Source: Prochlorococcus sp. AG-363-P08 (GTDB lineage: Bacteria; Cyanobacteriota; Cyanobacteriia; PCC-6307; Cyanobiaceae). From it: DNA of 64,000 nucleotides. The translations under genes were made by a program, and so were the position numbers. Location of the stretch: assembly GCA_003278195.1 (NCBI GenBank), contig QCGE01000009.1, positions 1-64,000 on the forward strand, given 5' to 3'. Position 1 is the first letter of the stretch; each line of letters begins with the position of its first letter. A model generated the notes under the pieces. That model made no database searches. It was not told where the DNA came from and was given only the letters and a program-made list of their open reading frames with translations. Positions 29,223 to 38,974 of this stretch are shown here, in pieces.

Positions 29223-29489
29223 ATGGCTCATAAAAAAGGCACAGGCTCAACCCGTAACGGAAGAGATTCCAATTCAAAAAGACTTGGAGTAAAGGCCTAT
29301 GGCGGAGAGTCCGTAACTGCTGGCTCAATTCTTATCCGTCAAAGAGGAACTTCTGTACTCCCTGGTGTAAATGTTGGGAAAGGGAAAGACGATACTTTGT
29401 TTGCCCTAACTGATGGAATCGTCAAGTTTGAAAGTATTCGCAGAGGACTTCGTAACCGTAAAAGAATTAATGTAGCTACAGCGAAATAA
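29223..29489 (+). CDS. rpmA: Ribosomal protein L27
   Basis: 88-residue ribosomal protein near the peptidyl-transferase centre. [20 protein letters not shown] and [23 protein letters not shown] are the standard L27 N-terminus. It lies 21 bp after rplU, the usual L21-L27 operon. Confidence 0.97.
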   Translation: MAHKKGTGSTRNGRDSNSKRLGVKAYGGESVTAGSILIRQRGTSVLPGVNVGKGKDDTLFALTDGIVKFESIRRGLRNRKRINVATAK

Positions 29490-29550
29490 AAAAAGGAGCC
29501 GGATTTAATTGCAATAAGGTTAATTAATACATAATCTTTAAATTTTATAA

Positions 29551-30312
29551 TTACTCATTTTGCATAGGCCTATAAACTCTCGTGGTTATCAAAAGGGGGT
29601 GAAAAACTTCTAAGAAATTCTTCTGAAGAGTCAAAAAAAAGTTATCTATCATTAATGGGTCATCAAAATGAAAAGGGAATTCTTCGTTATAACCTTTAAA
29701 AAAGTACCAATTCATTAAAGCTCTTGAATCTGGTTTCATTACGTCAAGGAAACTCACTAATTGCTTAGAAGGATCGGCTAAATGCTCAAGTACATCTAAG
29801 CAAATAACCGAATCAAAAAGAACCTGACCTAAACTATTAATATCTCTATGAAAAGAGATCTTATCTTCTAAGCCAAGCATTTTAGATCTTAGTTCTACAA
29901 ATGATCGATTCTTTGGATTAAGGTCAACAAAAAAAACATGATCTACTTCTTCTAAAGAAGCTGCATATAAAGTATGCGTCCCTATGCCTCCACCAAAATC
30001 GAGTACATGCCCCTTAGTGAACATCTTTAAAAGGCGTAAGGTATCAGCAATATAATCTGCACTCCCCAGGTGCCAGGATGCTAAATCTAGTAAGTGGGCT
30101 GTCCCTACGTTTTCCTCATAAAAGCTTGTAGGATCTTCAAACTCATATGACTTAGGATGTAGTGATGCCAACTCTTCTGAACCTTTAGATAGGAGATTAG
30201 TGATGTCTTGCATGGGAATCTGGAGATAACTAGCCAAATGTGCTTTAAGAGCAAAGCCTGTATTTAAAAACTCAGGAAGATCTACCATCATCGATTCAGA
30301 AAACTTATTCAT
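29551..30312 (-). CDS. SAM-dependent class I methyltransferase, substrate unknown
   Basis: The Rossmann-type SAM site is clear: VLDFGGGIGTHTLYAA (motif I, about residue 104), HVFFVDLNPKN (motif II, acidic at the end of strand 2) and FDSVICLDVLEHLADPSKQL (motif IV and post-IV, DVLEH as in small-molecule methyltransferases). The N-terminal 90 residues are a helical cap (PTSFYEENVGTAHLLDLASWH). C-terminal residues FHPLLITTRVYRP complete the sheet. No close family is recognised. It sits alone between rpmA and truB and is AT-rich, so acquisition from outside is possible but not shown. Confidence 0.82.
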   Translation of the reverse strand: MNKFSESMMVDLPEFLNTGFALKAHLASYLQIPMQDITNLLSKGSEELASLHPKSYEFEDPTSFYEENVGTAHLLDLASWHLGSADYIADTLRLLKMFTKGHVLDFGGGIGTHTLYAASLEEVDHVFFVDLNPKNRSFVELRSKMLGLEDKISFHRDINSLGQVLFDSVICLDVLEHLADPSKQLVSFLDVMKPDSRALMNWYFFKGYNEEFPFHFDDPLMIDNFFLTLQKNFLEVFHPLLITTRVYRPMQNE

Positions 30313-30398
30313 AATTAATTACTCTGGATAAATCAATATAAGCAAAGACTTCTATAAAATCATCGTTGTTATAACAAGCATAGGTACAAAAGACAGTC

Positions 30399-31325
30399 TT
30401 GGAAGACCTAAGTGGATTTCTAGTAATTAACAAGCCAAGAGGGCTTACTTCACATGATTGCGTAAGTCGCGTCCGCAAGGCTTTAGGGATCAAACGGGTC
30501 GGACATGGAGGCACTCTTGATCCTGAGGTGACAGGGGTGCTCCCAATTGCAGTTGGGAAAGCAACTCGATTATTGCCATTTTTACCAACTGAAAAATCAT
30601 ACTTAGGAACAATTCAACTAGGTCTACAAACAACTACTGATGATCTTCAAGGAGAAGTTTTATTCCAAAAAGATTGGCCAAAAATAAGTACGGATGAAGT
30701 AGATGCCTATTTAGATACTTTTAGAGGCTCTATTCAACAAATACCACCACAGTTCTCGAGTGTTCATATAAATGGTAAGCGTGCTTATGAATTAGCTCGA
30801 TCAGGAAAAACCATAGAAATCAAACCCAGAATAATTACAGTTCATTCTCTTCAACTTATTGAATGGTTAAGCAAAGAAGGGAAGCTAAAAGTGAAAATTC
30901 ACTGTTCATCCGGTACATATATTCGAGCTCTTGCGCGTGATCTTGGGAAAAAAATTGGGTGTCATGGCTGTCTAGAAAAACTAAAGCGAACACAAGCATT
31001 GGGTTTCTATGAAAAACAATCAATTCCACTACCTAATGAAGTCTGCTTAGAAAAAGATTTCCGAAGTAATATAATTCCTCCAATAAACGCATTGAATCAT
31101 CTTTCAAGCCTTGTTCTCACTCAGGAAGAGAACAAAAAATGGCAAACTGGCTGCATCATTTACCCAAAAAAGGAAAAATTAGATAGCAGAATATATAGTG
31201 CTAGTGAATTAGAGACCTCGAGTGAATATATAGCTATAGTTGATAAAAGCAAACAAGTTGTGGGAATAGGACAAAAAACAGAAAACCTTGGCATAAAACC
31301 AAAAGTTGTTTTAAATGCCATATAA
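30399..31325 (+). CDS. truB: tRNA pseudouridine-55 synthase TruB
   Basis: Makes pseudouridine at position 55 in the T-loop of tRNAs. Seen motifs: GFLVINKPRGLTSHDCVSRVRK, GHGGTLDPEVTGVLPIAVGKATRL with the catalytic Asp, QIPPQFSSVHINGKRAYELARSG and CSSGTYIRALARDLG. The start is a TTG at 30399, since family similarity begins right there. Length 308 aa is normal. Confidence 0.95.
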   Translation: MEDLSGFLVINKPRGLTSHDCVSRVRKALGIKRVGHGGTLDPEVTGVLPIAVGKATRLLPFLPTEKSYLGTIQLGLQTTTDDLQGEVLFQKDWPKISTDEVDAYLDTFRGSIQQIPPQFSSVHINGKRAYELARSGKTIEIKPRIITVHSLQLIEWLSKEGKLKVKIHCSSGTYIRALARDLGKKIGCHGCLEKLKRTQALGFYEKQSIPLPNEVCLEKDFRSNIIPPINALNHLSSLVLTQEENKKWQTGCIIYPKKEKLDSRIYSASELETSSEYIAIVDKSKQVVGIGQKTENLGIKPKVVLNAI

Positions 31326-31343
31326 TAAAGTCAATTATTAGCG

Positions 31344-32120
31344 TCAGTATTTAATCTGATTATTAATTGCTTTTGTATCAGTCCAGACAAATAAATTCTT
31401 ATGGTTACGCAACCAACTAACTGGAAGATGCTTATTTGGTTGCGAATCAATAAAAGACTTCAGAACAGCAGACTTTTCCGAACCTGTTACAACTAAGTGT
31501 ATTTCCTCCGCATCAAGAATCTCACTAATGCCCAATGTTATTGCTTGAGAAGGAACATTCCTCAATCCACCTAAAAAACAACTGGCATTTTGTTCCCTAG
31601 TTGACTCCGTCAAAGAAACGACTCTGCAAGTAGCTCTCGATGTACAAGGAGGCTCATTAAAGCCAATATGGCCATTAACACCAACACCTAGAAGCTGTAT
31701 GCCCACTCCTCCTAACTTCTTTATATGTCTCGAATAACTCTTAGCCTCAAGACAAGGATCTTTTGCGTTACCATCAGGACCATACATTTTATCTCTATTT
31801 AGAGATAGAGGACCTCCCAAATAAGAATCAATGTAGTACTTAAAGCTATTCTTATCCCATGGGTCTAGCCCAACATACTCATCAAGATTAAAGCTGCACC
31901 AGCTTTTTCTTAACTTTTCTAAGTCTGACTTTTTCCAACATTTTATCCTTTCAACTAATTTTGCATAAACAGGAAGCATTGTCCTGCCTGTTGCCAACCC
32001 AATAGGCTTCATACCAGAGAAAGCTATTCCTTTCTTCAAAGAAATCTCCAATACATCAACTAAGGAATTAGCAAGAGAATTGACATCCTCCTGAACATTG
32101 AACCTCGACAAAGGGAGCAA
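31344..32120 (-). CDS. nagB: Glucosamine-6-phosphate deaminase
   Basis: Converts glucosamine-6-phosphate to fructose-6-phosphate and ammonia. Signature segments are IGLATGRTMLPVYAKL, WCSFNLDEYVGLDPWDKNSFKYYI (catalytic Asp), LLGVGVNGHIGFNEPP (catalytic His-Glu region) and LGISEILDAEEIHLVVTGSEKS. The length of 258 aa fits, although the start (TTG at 32120) is uncertain. No other amino-sugar catabolic gene is nearby. Confidence 0.92.
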   Translation of the reverse strand: MLPLSRFNVQEDVNSLANSLVDVLEISLKKGIAFSGMKPIGLATGRTMLPVYAKLVERIKCWKKSDLEKLRKSWCSFNLDEYVGLDPWDKNSFKYYIDSYLGGPLSLNRDKMYGPDGNAKDPCLEAKSYSRHIKKLGGVGIQLLGVGVNGHIGFNEPPCTSRATCRVVSLTESTREQNASCFLGGLRNVPSQAITLGISEILDAEEIHLVVTGSEKSAVLKSFIDSQPNKHLPVSWLRNHKNLFVWTDTKAINNQIKY

Positions 32121-32175
32121 AGAGTCTTTAATGAATCTTAAATTTGGATTCGCAGAATTATTCTAATTAAGAGCC

Positions 32176-33594
32176 TCAATATTTCTCGAGAACTCTACTA
32201 AAAGGAATTATATCTACATCTGTATAGTAATGATTAAGAATTTGTCGAAAATCAAATCCTTTTTTTGCTAATCCATATGCTCCCCATTGACTCATACCCA
32301 CACCATGACCAGCCCCCAATCCTCTTACATATAAGAAGGAGTTCTTATCATTAAGACTATTTTTTCTAAAAGAATTTAATGGCGGTGGCGGCGTTACAAG
32401 TTCTATGAAATCAGGAGGGACTGGATAGATTTCAGGCAATGGGGGGGGCAGAGGTAGATTTTGAGAGAGAGAATTTTTATCTAAATAATTTTTATCTGCT
32501 GTGGATTGCAAATAAAATTGATCAACTTGTGTCGAGACATTATTTATAGGGATATTGTTTACTTGTTTAGAATCTTTTTTGGTCAAATTAATACTTTTAG
32601 CAGTCTTTAAGTCAATCATTTCAAAACGAAATAAAGTACTTTTTAGACCTAAGCGTCTTCTTAACTCTTCTCCCGTAATAGAAATTGAGCCACGAGGACC
32701 AGATGCCTTGACAATTCTAACCCTGCCGGTTGGACTATGATTAATTAAATCAAGTCTGTCAAGTCCACCAACGTCTGAAAAAGCCTTCTTTAGTTGTTTT
32801 CTATCAAATAAAACCTCCCATTTCCTATTAGGACTATGTTGATCATAATCTTTTACACTAAGTAAATAAGGCAACTGGTTTTTCCAAACATATCCGCTTG
32901 GCTCAGTAGAGCCTCCTGAACTACTATGAAAAACTGCATTAATCAATTTTCCTTTATGAGCTAGCACCAAAGAATTTGTACTCTTTGCAGCATTCAATGT
33001 AGTTTTAGTTTCAGATTCAATCCCCAAATAAACCTGGCTTGATTGATTAGATTTAACATCAAAATTTCCGCGTTTTCCATACCTTTTCAAGGCATATGTC
33101 CTTGCCGCTACAGCCTGTGCTCGAAGCGCTGCAATTGGCCAAGTTTTAGGCATTTCTCCACCCACAACACTTGCTAAATAATTTTCAATTCCTACATGGT
33201 TGACAACTTGGAATAACTTCCCAATTAATCGAACTCTCAAGGCACCTCTATATCTACGGTTTTCAAGCCAAATACCTCTTGAGTCATTACTACTAATCCA
33301 TAAAACTGAATCTTTGTTTAAACGAATTACCTTTCTTTTATCTCCTCGGACCCTTACCTCGATATAACCTGAGCGCCTGCTAAGGCTAATTGAACTAAGT
33401 TTTTCGCCTTTACTAAAAACTCCTTTCACAAAAAGAGGGGTATCTCCATCAGATCTAAAGCGCAAATTGGTTGATTCCCTAACTAAAACCCTAATCAAAG
33501 GTTCTTGTCCAGCAATTGCCTCCTGCCCTACGAAAGTCGTCGAAAAAAGACCTCCCAGAGCAAAAAACAACAACAGCGGCAGTCGCCGATTCAC
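32176..33594 (-). CDS. SpoIID/LytB-domain cell-wall protein
   Basis: Exported relative of sporulation protein SpoIID, a lytic transglycosylase or amidase enhancer acting on peptidoglycan. A signal peptide (1-28) precedes the domain. The core carries GGEMPKTWPIAALRAQAVAARTYALKRYG with the catalytic-type Glu, and ends with AGHGVGMSQWGAYGLAKKGFDFRQILNHYY. Between them, about residues 330-400 form a variable insert with a Pro-rich patch (PLPPPLPEIYPVPPDF). Length 472 aa. It follows nagB-type wall sugar metabolism in position, but no operon is shown. Confidence 0.88.
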   Translation of the reverse strand: MNRRLPLLLFFALGGLFSTTFVGQEAIAGQEPLIRVLVRESTNLRFRSDGDTPLFVKGVFSKGEKLSSISLSRRSGYIEVRVRGDKRKVIRLNKDSVLWISSNDSRGIWLENRRYRGALRVRLIGKLFQVVNHVGIENYLASVVGGEMPKTWPIAALRAQAVAARTYALKRYGKRGNFDVKSNQSSQVYLGIESETKTTLNAAKSTNSLVLAHKGKLINAVFHSSSGGSTEPSGYVWKNQLPYLLSVKDYDQHSPNRKWEVLFDRKQLKKAFSDVGGLDRLDLINHSPTGRVRIVKASGPRGSISITGEELRRRLGLKSTLFRFEMIDLKTAKSINLTKKDSKQVNNIPINNVSTQVDQFYLQSTADKNYLDKNSLSQNLPLPPPLPEIYPVPPDFIELVTPPPPLNSFRKNSLNDKNSFLYVRGLGAGHGVGMSQWGAYGLAKKGFDFRQILNHYYTDVDIIPFSRVLEKY

Positions 33595-33693
33595 AAAATA
33601 ATTTTAAGAAGAATCCCAGTGTGCCCATACTTTGGCAACACAGCCACTGCTAAAGACCCTTAAATGTGAGCATGGTCATTATTTAAAAGGACC

Positions 33694-34650
33694 TTGCAGG
33701 TCACCTTCCTAGGAACAAGCTCCGGCGTCCCTACAAGAGCTAGAAACGTCTCATCAGTTGCACTGCGACTTCCGCAGCGCTCGGAGCTTTGGCTATTTGA
33801 TTGCGGAGAAGGCACGCAACATCAATTTCTTAAAAGCGATTTACGTCTTTCCCAGCTAAGGCGTTTATTTATTACCCATATGCATGGAGACCATATATTT
33901 GGGCTCCCTGGCCTATTAGCCAGCTTAGGTCTGGCGTGTACTAGCTCTGGAGTAGATCTCTACGGACCTGACCCACTAGAAAGTTACCTAGCAGGCGTTT
34001 TAGAAAACAGTTCTAGTCGCATCAGCTATCCACTCAAAACCCACAAAGTTCGAAAATCAGCTGAACAAAGAACCATTCTTTTCGAAGAAGAAGATATAGA
34101 GGTCACTTGTACCGAACTCAATCACCGTGTTCCTGCTTATGCCTATAGAGTCCAACAAAAAAGCAGGCCAGGTCGTTTCGACATAGAGAAAGCACGGGCA
34201 ATGTCTATTCCACCAGGTCCTGTTTATGCAGCCTTAAAAAAGGGGCAGGAGGTTGTGCTAGAGGATGGTCGAATTATTAATGGCCTTGAATTATGTGGAC
34301 CAATGCAACCTGGACTAAGCGTTGTTTACTGTACTGACACGGTTTTCTCGGAAAAAGCTGTTGAACTTGCACGTGGGGCTGACCTACTAATCCACGAAGC
34401 AACATACGCCCATTGTGACGCGAATTTGGCCTATCAAAGAAAGCATTCGACTAGCACTATGGCCGCCCAAACTGCTTCAGAAGCAGGAGTTAATCAACTA
34501 GCACTTACGCATTTGAGCCCGAGATATGCACCTGGGAACGATGTAACACCTAATGATTTACTAAAAGAAGCACAAGCAATTTTCCCAAATACCCTCTTGG
34601 CAAAAGACTTCCTTCAATTAGAGCTAAAACCTCGCTGCAACAGTTCGTGA
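33694..34650 (+). CDS. rnz: Ribonuclease Z
   Basis: tRNA 3'-end processing endonuclease of the MBL fold. The start [18 protein letters not shown], the metal site [17 protein letters not shown], the later YCTDTVF and [10 protein letters not shown], and [10 protein letters not shown] are typical of RNase Z. All zinc ligands are intact. Translation begins at TTG 33694, because no upstream codon fits the family start. Length 318 aa. Confidence 0.95.
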   Translation: MQVTFLGTSSGVPTRARNVSSVALRLPQRSELWLFDCGEGTQHQFLKSDLRLSQLRRLFITHMHGDHIFGLPGLLASLGLACTSSGVDLYGPDPLESYLAGVLENSSSRISYPLKTHKVRKSAEQRTILFEEEDIEVTCTELNHRVPAYAYRVQQKSRPGRFDIEKARAMSIPPGPVYAALKKGQEVVLEDGRIINGLELCGPMQPGLSVVYCTDTVFSEKAVELARGADLLIHEATYAHCDANLAYQRKHSTSTMAAQTASEAGVNQLALTHLSPRYAPGNDVTPNDLLKEAQAIFPNTLLAKDFLQLELKPRCNSS

Positions 34651-34684
34651 TTCCTAGCGGGAGGTCATCCCACGTCGTGAAAGA

Positions 34685-35278
34685 ATGTGTTTGGCGGTTT
34701 TCGGTCAATTCCTGGCGTCTTCAATGGCATCTCTAATTTCCTTCCTTCAGCAGTCCCTCTCAAAACTCCTCATACTGGTACCTGTTCTAGTTGGACTAAG
34801 CATCGGTCCGATGTCAGTTGGAGCTCTCTATCCAAGTGATCCATCATCAGTCGATGCGCTAGACACAAGTCTTCGCGGTCAGAACCTACAGAACACGGAG
34901 TATGTGAAATACGATCTCTCTGGCAGAGATTTGAGTGGGGCAGACCTTAGTGGATCATTCTTCAGCGTATCTAATCTGCAGAATTCCAATCTCAGTGGAG
35001 CCAATTTTCAAAACGTAATTGCTTATGCAACACGTTTTGATAATGCTGATCTTTCAGATGCCAACTTCCGTGGCGCTGATCTATTGAAAAGCTTTTTCAA
35101 TGGTGCTGTTATTGATGGCGCCGACTTCAGCGATGCGGTTCTTGACTTGGCTCAGCAAAAAAGTCTCTGCCAAAGGGCTAGCGGACAAACATTTGACAGC
35201 CTGCAATGCAGCGATGTTAATGAGAGCTATGTTCCTTCTTCTGAAGGCGAAAACAAGTTCAACCCAGGTGTTGGCTAA
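34685..35278 (+). CDS. Pentapeptide-repeat protein, exported
   Basis: After a hydrophobic leader (about 15-50, LLILVPVLVGLSIGPMSVGA) the mature part carries pentapeptide repeats of the A(D/N)LxX type, from NTEYVKYDLSGRDLSGADLS to DFSDAVLDLA, about 17 repeats forming a right-handed beta-helix. The C-terminus has two Cys (KSLCQR, SLQCSD) that could pair. A thylakoid-lumen location is likely, as for related cyanobacterial proteins. The start may be ATG 34685 or the inner ATG at 34724 (MASLISFL). Binding partner unknown. Confidence 0.88.
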   Translation: MCLAVFGQFLASSMASLISFLQQSLSKLLILVPVLVGLSIGPMSVGALYPSDPSSVDALDTSLRGQNLQNTEYVKYDLSGRDLSGADLSGSFFSVSNLQNSNLSGANFQNVIAYATRFDNADLSDANFRGADLLKSFFNGAVIDGADFSDAVLDLAQQKSLCQRASGQTFDSLQCSDVNESYVPSSEGENKFNPGVG

Positions 35279-35404
35279 CTAAAACAGATTCACATCTGAT
35301 CAAACCACGCATGGTGAGGGCCAAATCTCACCATGTACTTGGTTTTAATTATTTTTTAAGAGCTCTGAACTAGATCCTCAGGGTTTTATTCTGCTGTAAG
35401 CAAT

Positions 35405-35794
35405 TCACACTGCTAAAGGGGCACAATTAGATTCATCTTTAGAACGCGGTTGACGGCTATACCACCACTCCTGCATTGAGGGAGTCAATCTATTTGCAAA
35501 AAGGGTAAGAAGAGTAGAAGTTGGCTTTGATCCAGGTTGAAGAAGCTCAACGGAATAAGTAGGGCATCGTCTAGCTGCAATATCAGGAACAAAGCGACAT
35601 CCAATTCTTCTCCAACTAGGCTCTTTACTTTTCCATGCCAATCGAGAACAAGGCCAAGGGAGTTCCTCGCGATCAAACAAGCGACAGCATGGCCCGATCA
35701 CTCGAAAACTAAACTGACCTCCTGAACTTGTCTGAATAGACCCATGCTCTAGGAGAGAATCAGTGTCAGTAAGCAAATAGGAAACAGAACTCAC
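35405..35794 (-). CDS. Conserved hypothetical protein, 129 aa
   Basis: A soluble protein starting at GTG 35794. It has several Cys (CCRLFDREELPWPCSRLAW, IGCRF, RRCPTYS) and a Trp-rich end (QEWWYSRQPRSKDE). Codon use is richer in G+C than in the flanks, and the frame has no interruptions, so it is judged real. The family is not recognised. It lies downstream of petF on the same strand, separated by the petF terminator, so it is likely transcribed on its own. Confidence 0.55.
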   Translation of the reverse strand: MSSVSYLLTDTDSLLEHGSIQTSSGGQFSFRVIGPCCRLFDREELPWPCSRLAWKSKEPSWRRIGCRFVPDIAARRCPTYSVELLQPGSKPTSTLLTLFANRLTPSMQEWWYSRQPRSKDESNCAPLAV

Positions 35795-35827
35795 AGCTGC
35801 TATCGCAAATAATCAAAGCAATATGAC

Positions 35828-35854
35828 TAAAAAAGCCACCCATAGAGGGTGGCT
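35828..35854 (-). terminator. Rho-independent terminator of petF
   Basis: An 8-bp perfect G+C-rich stem AGCCACCC / GGGTGGCT with a 5-base loop. On the minus strand it is followed by a run of T residues. It lies about 55 bp after the ferredoxin stop. Confidence 0.85.
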
Positions 35855-35908
35855 GATCCAGAGACTCTTAGCAAGGCTAGGGCGTTACAAAACAAATTAA
35901 TAATCGTT

Positions 35909-36208
35909 TTAGTAAAGCTCTTCCTCTGCGTGAGTTGTAATAGTGCAATCAGAAGTTGGATATGCAACGCAGGTTAGAACAAACCCTGCTTCCAACTGAT
36001 CATCATCCAAGAAACTTTGATCGGACTGGTCCACAGTCCCTGCAGTGATTTTTCCTGCACAAGTAGAGCAAGCACCTGCTCTACAAGAATAAGGGAGGTC
36101 GATTCCCTGCTCCTCAGCAGCATCAAGGATGTACTGATCATCAGGGACCTCAATGGTCTTGTTCAAACCCTCACTCTGGTTTTGGAGGGTGACTTTATAA
36201 GAAGCCAT
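35909..36208 (-). CDS. petF: [2Fe-2S] ferredoxin, photosynthetic type
   Basis: Electron carrier from photosystem I to FNR and other reductases. The cluster ligands are seen in the plant-type pattern CRAGACSTC (CX4CX2C), followed by the fourth Cys in VLTCVAYP. The acidic C-terminus (HAEEELY) is standard. Length 99 aa is normal. The gene is monocistronic with a clear terminator at 35828-35854. A TATATAC stretch near 36300 could be part of its promoter. The flavodoxin at 62582-63103 can replace it when iron is short. Confidence 0.97.
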   Translation of the reverse strand: MASYKVTLQNQSEGLNKTIEVPDDQYILDAAEEQGIDLPYSCRAGACSTCAGKITAGTVDQSDQSFLDDDQLEAGFVLTCVAYPTSDCTITTHAEEELY

Positions 36209-36374
36209 GGGATTAAGGAGGCGCGAATAGGAAACCAGAAGTAACAGAAATCACACCTGGATGGAACCTTTTTACATCGGGAACGGTCAATTAAAGGCGT
36301 ATATACCGTGCCTTACATTTAAGGCCAATCAAAAAAGGTTTTCATATAAGTTCTACTTATGGGCTCTTTGCCTG

Positions 36375-37292
36375 TTATGCCCGTTTAGAAACATGCAAAA
36401 GCGCCCATGAGCCTTGCTTTTTCACACATGAAGCACGCCAACCTAGTTCCTGAAGGACAGACTGCAACTCTGGCGCCTGTTCAACTAAAAGTCCGCTTAA
36501 AAAAGCTATCCCCTTTTCACTAAGTACTTCTTCAAATTTTGGAGCTAAAGACTTGATGACAGGTGCCAAAATATTGCAAAGCAGATAATCAACTCTTCTA
36601 CCATTAAGCATTTCCAAAAGAACTTCGATTGAACCAAGTTCAACTTTCATAAGATCTTGACAACCATTTATTTTTGAATTTTCCATAGTGGCTCTAACAG
36701 CCAAAGAGTCGATGTCAGTAGCGAAAACCTTCTTGGCTCCATAAATAACTGCTGCTAGACCAAGCACGCCACTTCCACATCCCAGATCTGCAATCACTTT
36801 CTCAGCCAAAGGCTCTTGCTCAAGAGCTTCCAAACAAAGCCTTGTAGTTGGATGACTGCCCGTCCCAAAAGCACTACCAGGATCCATTAGAAGAACTCTT
36901 CGATTGGAGTATCGAGAAGGGATTGAAAGCCAAGCAGGCAAAATCAACAATCGCTCTCCAACTGGATCAGGCTGCCAATGCCTTTTCCAACTTTCACTCC
37001 AGTCCTCTTCACCAAACTCAGCCCAATCAGAGTTTTCTAATTCAAGCGAGAATGGTTTACCTAATGCCTCTAAGGATTCAACAAAAATATTTCGCTCAGA
37101 TATAGACCACTCATGTTTAGGGAGCCAAACAAGAAGTTTTGGCTTAGAACCCTTAATCGTGGAATATTGAAAAGCAAAGCGCTTAAGACCAAGTTCATCA
37201 AATTTCCATATCAAGGACTCCTCTAACTCAGATGGATAATCAACAGAAAACTGTAACCAAATAAATTCTGAAGAAAAAGAAGTCATCTCCAT
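36375..37292 (-). CDS. prmA: Ribosomal protein L11 methyltransferase
   Basis: Methylates ribosomal protein L11. The N-terminal substrate domain (1-120) ends in W.S.KRHW.P.PVGERLLILP. The SAM domain has LLMDPGSAFGTGSHPTTRLCLEAL, VIADLGCGSGVLGLAAVIYGA, and DYLLCNILAPVIKSLAP (NILA type motif). Length 305 aa fits. It lies 9 bp after serA and is probably co-transcribed with it, an arrangement seen in other picocyanobacteria. Confidence 0.94.
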   Translation of the reverse strand: MEMTSFSSEFIWLQFSVDYPSELEESLIWKFDELGLKRFAFQYSTIKGSKPKLLVWLPKHEWSISERNIFVESLEALGKPFSLELENSDWAEFGEEDWSESWKRHWQPDPVGERLLILPAWLSIPSRYSNRRVLLMDPGSAFGTGSHPTTRLCLEALEQEPLAEKVIADLGCGSGVLGLAAVIYGAKKVFATDIDSLAVRATMENSKINGCQDLMKVELGSIEVLLEMLNGRRVDYLLCNILAPVIKSLAPKFEEVLSEKGIAFLSGLLVEQAPELQSVLQELGWRASCVKKQGSWALLHVSKRA

Positions 37293-37301
37293 TAGAAGAA
37301 G

Positions 37302-38888
37302 TCACAAAGTTACTGGGTAAGCCTCCTGAATACCATTAATGGAATGAATAGCATTTAACAAATCATTTGGGATGGGATCATCAATGCTCAAGACCATTAC
37401 TGCATCTCCTCTAACAATTCGACGTCCGACCTGCATTGAAGCAATATTTACATTGTGCTCACCCAATAACGATCCAAGTTGTCCGATTATTCCTGGCATG
37501 TCTCGGTGACGAGTAAAAAGCATATGCCTGCTAGGCATTACATTTACGGGAAACTCATCAATAGTGGTAATGCGCAAGTCACCATCAGCAAAGACTGCGC
37601 CAGTAACACTATGTCCACCTTGATCTCCCCTAGTGGTTAATTGCAGGGAACCTCCAGCGAAATCTCTACTTGCATCATCTTTAACTTCCAGTACATGGAT
37701 TCCTCGACCTTTAGCTTCTAAAGAAGCATTCACATAATTAATACGATCTCCTAATGCTGCTGTAAGCAAGCCCTTGAGGGTTGCAACTACCAATGGCTGA
37801 GAAGGATGTTTAGTAAATTCTCCTTGCAAACGAACTTCGAGTTCTTGCACTTGCCCTCCAGAAAGCTGGCTAACTAACAATCCAAGGGTCTCAGCTAACT
37901 GCAAGTGCGGTTTTAATCTCTCCATAATCTCAGCACTAAGTCCAGGGATGTTGACCGCACTTCTTGCTGGGAGCCCTAAAAGCACATCTCTGATTTGTTC
38001 TGCTACATCAATTGCAACGTTTACTTGAGCCTCCGCAGTCGAAGCTCCCAAATGAGGAGTCAAAATCAAACGGTCTTTTACAGATAAAAGCGGAGAATCC
38101 TTCGCTAAAGGTTCTGATGCATAAACATCCAAAGCTGCTCCAGCAATAACTTCTTGTTTTAAAGCATCTGCTAAAGCAATTTCATCAACAATTCCACCCC
38201 TTGCACAATTAACAATCCTTGCTGTCGGTTTCATTCTTTTTAGCAATTCATCATTCACAAGGTTTTCCGTATCTGGTGTACGAGGTAAATGGAGAGTGAT
38301 GTAATCAGCTTCTACAAAAAGTTCCTCTAGAGAAAGAAGTCTTACTTGCATTTGCTGAGCTCTTTCAGCAGAAATAAATGGGTCGTAAGCGGTTACATCC
38401 ATCCCCATTGCGTTTGCAACCCTTCCGACATGAGATCCGATTTTTCCAAGCCCAACAACACCAAGCGTTTTTTTATAAAGCTCATTACCAACATATTTTT
38501 TACGATCCCATCCACCAGCGATTGTGCTGGCATGCGCTTGAGGAACATGTCTCGACAAAGAAAGAAGCATTGCTAAGGCATGCTCAGCAGCAGCAATCGT
38601 GTTTCCTTCTGGGGAATTAACAACCAAAACACCACGCTGAGTAGCAGCAGGAACATCAACATTGTCAACACCAACACCCGCCCGCCCAATAATGCGAAGC
38701 CGCCCAGCGACCTCAATCACATCAGCCGTTACTTGCGTCCCTGATCGAATCATCAGAGCGTCATAGTCTCCTATTAATCCCTTTAACTCATCTGGACTGA
38801 GTCCTGTTCGCTGCTCTACCTGAGCTACTTTCTTTAAAATATCGATACCAGCAGTATCGATAGGGTCGGAAACCAAAACCTTAGCCAT
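37302..38888 (-). CDS. serA: D-3-phosphoglycerate dehydrogenase
   Basis: First enzyme of serine synthesis from 3-phosphoglycerate. Rossmann site GVVGLGKIGSHVG, catalytic residues in NCARGGIVDE (Arg), the Glu within DVYASEP and LTPHLGAST (His) are present. A middle regulatory domain and a C-terminal ACT domain (HRDMPGIIGQLGSLLGEHNVNI) follow. The ATG at 38888 (MAKVLVSDPID) is preferred over one four codons upstream, since family members begin MxKVLVSDP. 528 aa. Confidence 0.96.
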   Translation of the reverse strand: MAKVLVSDPIDTAGIDILKKVAQVEQRTGLSPDELKGLIGDYDALMIRSGTQVTADVIEVAGRLRIIGRAGVGVDNVDVPAATQRGVLVVNSPEGNTIAAAEHALAMLLSLSRHVPQAHASTIAGGWDRKKYVGNELYKKTLGVVGLGKIGSHVGRVANAMGMDVTAYDPFISAERAQQMQVRLLSLEELFVEADYITLHLPRTPDTENLVNDELLKRMKPTARIVNCARGGIVDEIALADALKQEVIAGAALDVYASEPLAKDSPLLSVKDRLILTPHLGASTAEAQVNVAIDVAEQIRDVLLGLPARSAVNIPGLSAEIMERLKPHLQLAETLGLLVSQLSGGQVQELEVRLQGEFTKHPSQPLVVATLKGLLTAALGDRINYVNASLEAKGRGIHVLEVKDDASRDFAGGSLQLTTRGDQGGHSVTGAVFADGDLRITTIDEFPVNVMPSRHMLFTRHRDMPGIIGQLGSLLGEHNVNIASMQVGRRIVRGDAVMVLSIDDPIPNDLLNAIHSINGIQEAYPVTL

Positions 38889-38974
38889 CAACAGATACAT
38901 ATATCCGCAAAGAACTGTAGAGAGGCGCAGGTTGTTTAACAGAGAAATCCCAAGAGGGTTCAGAATTCATTTAA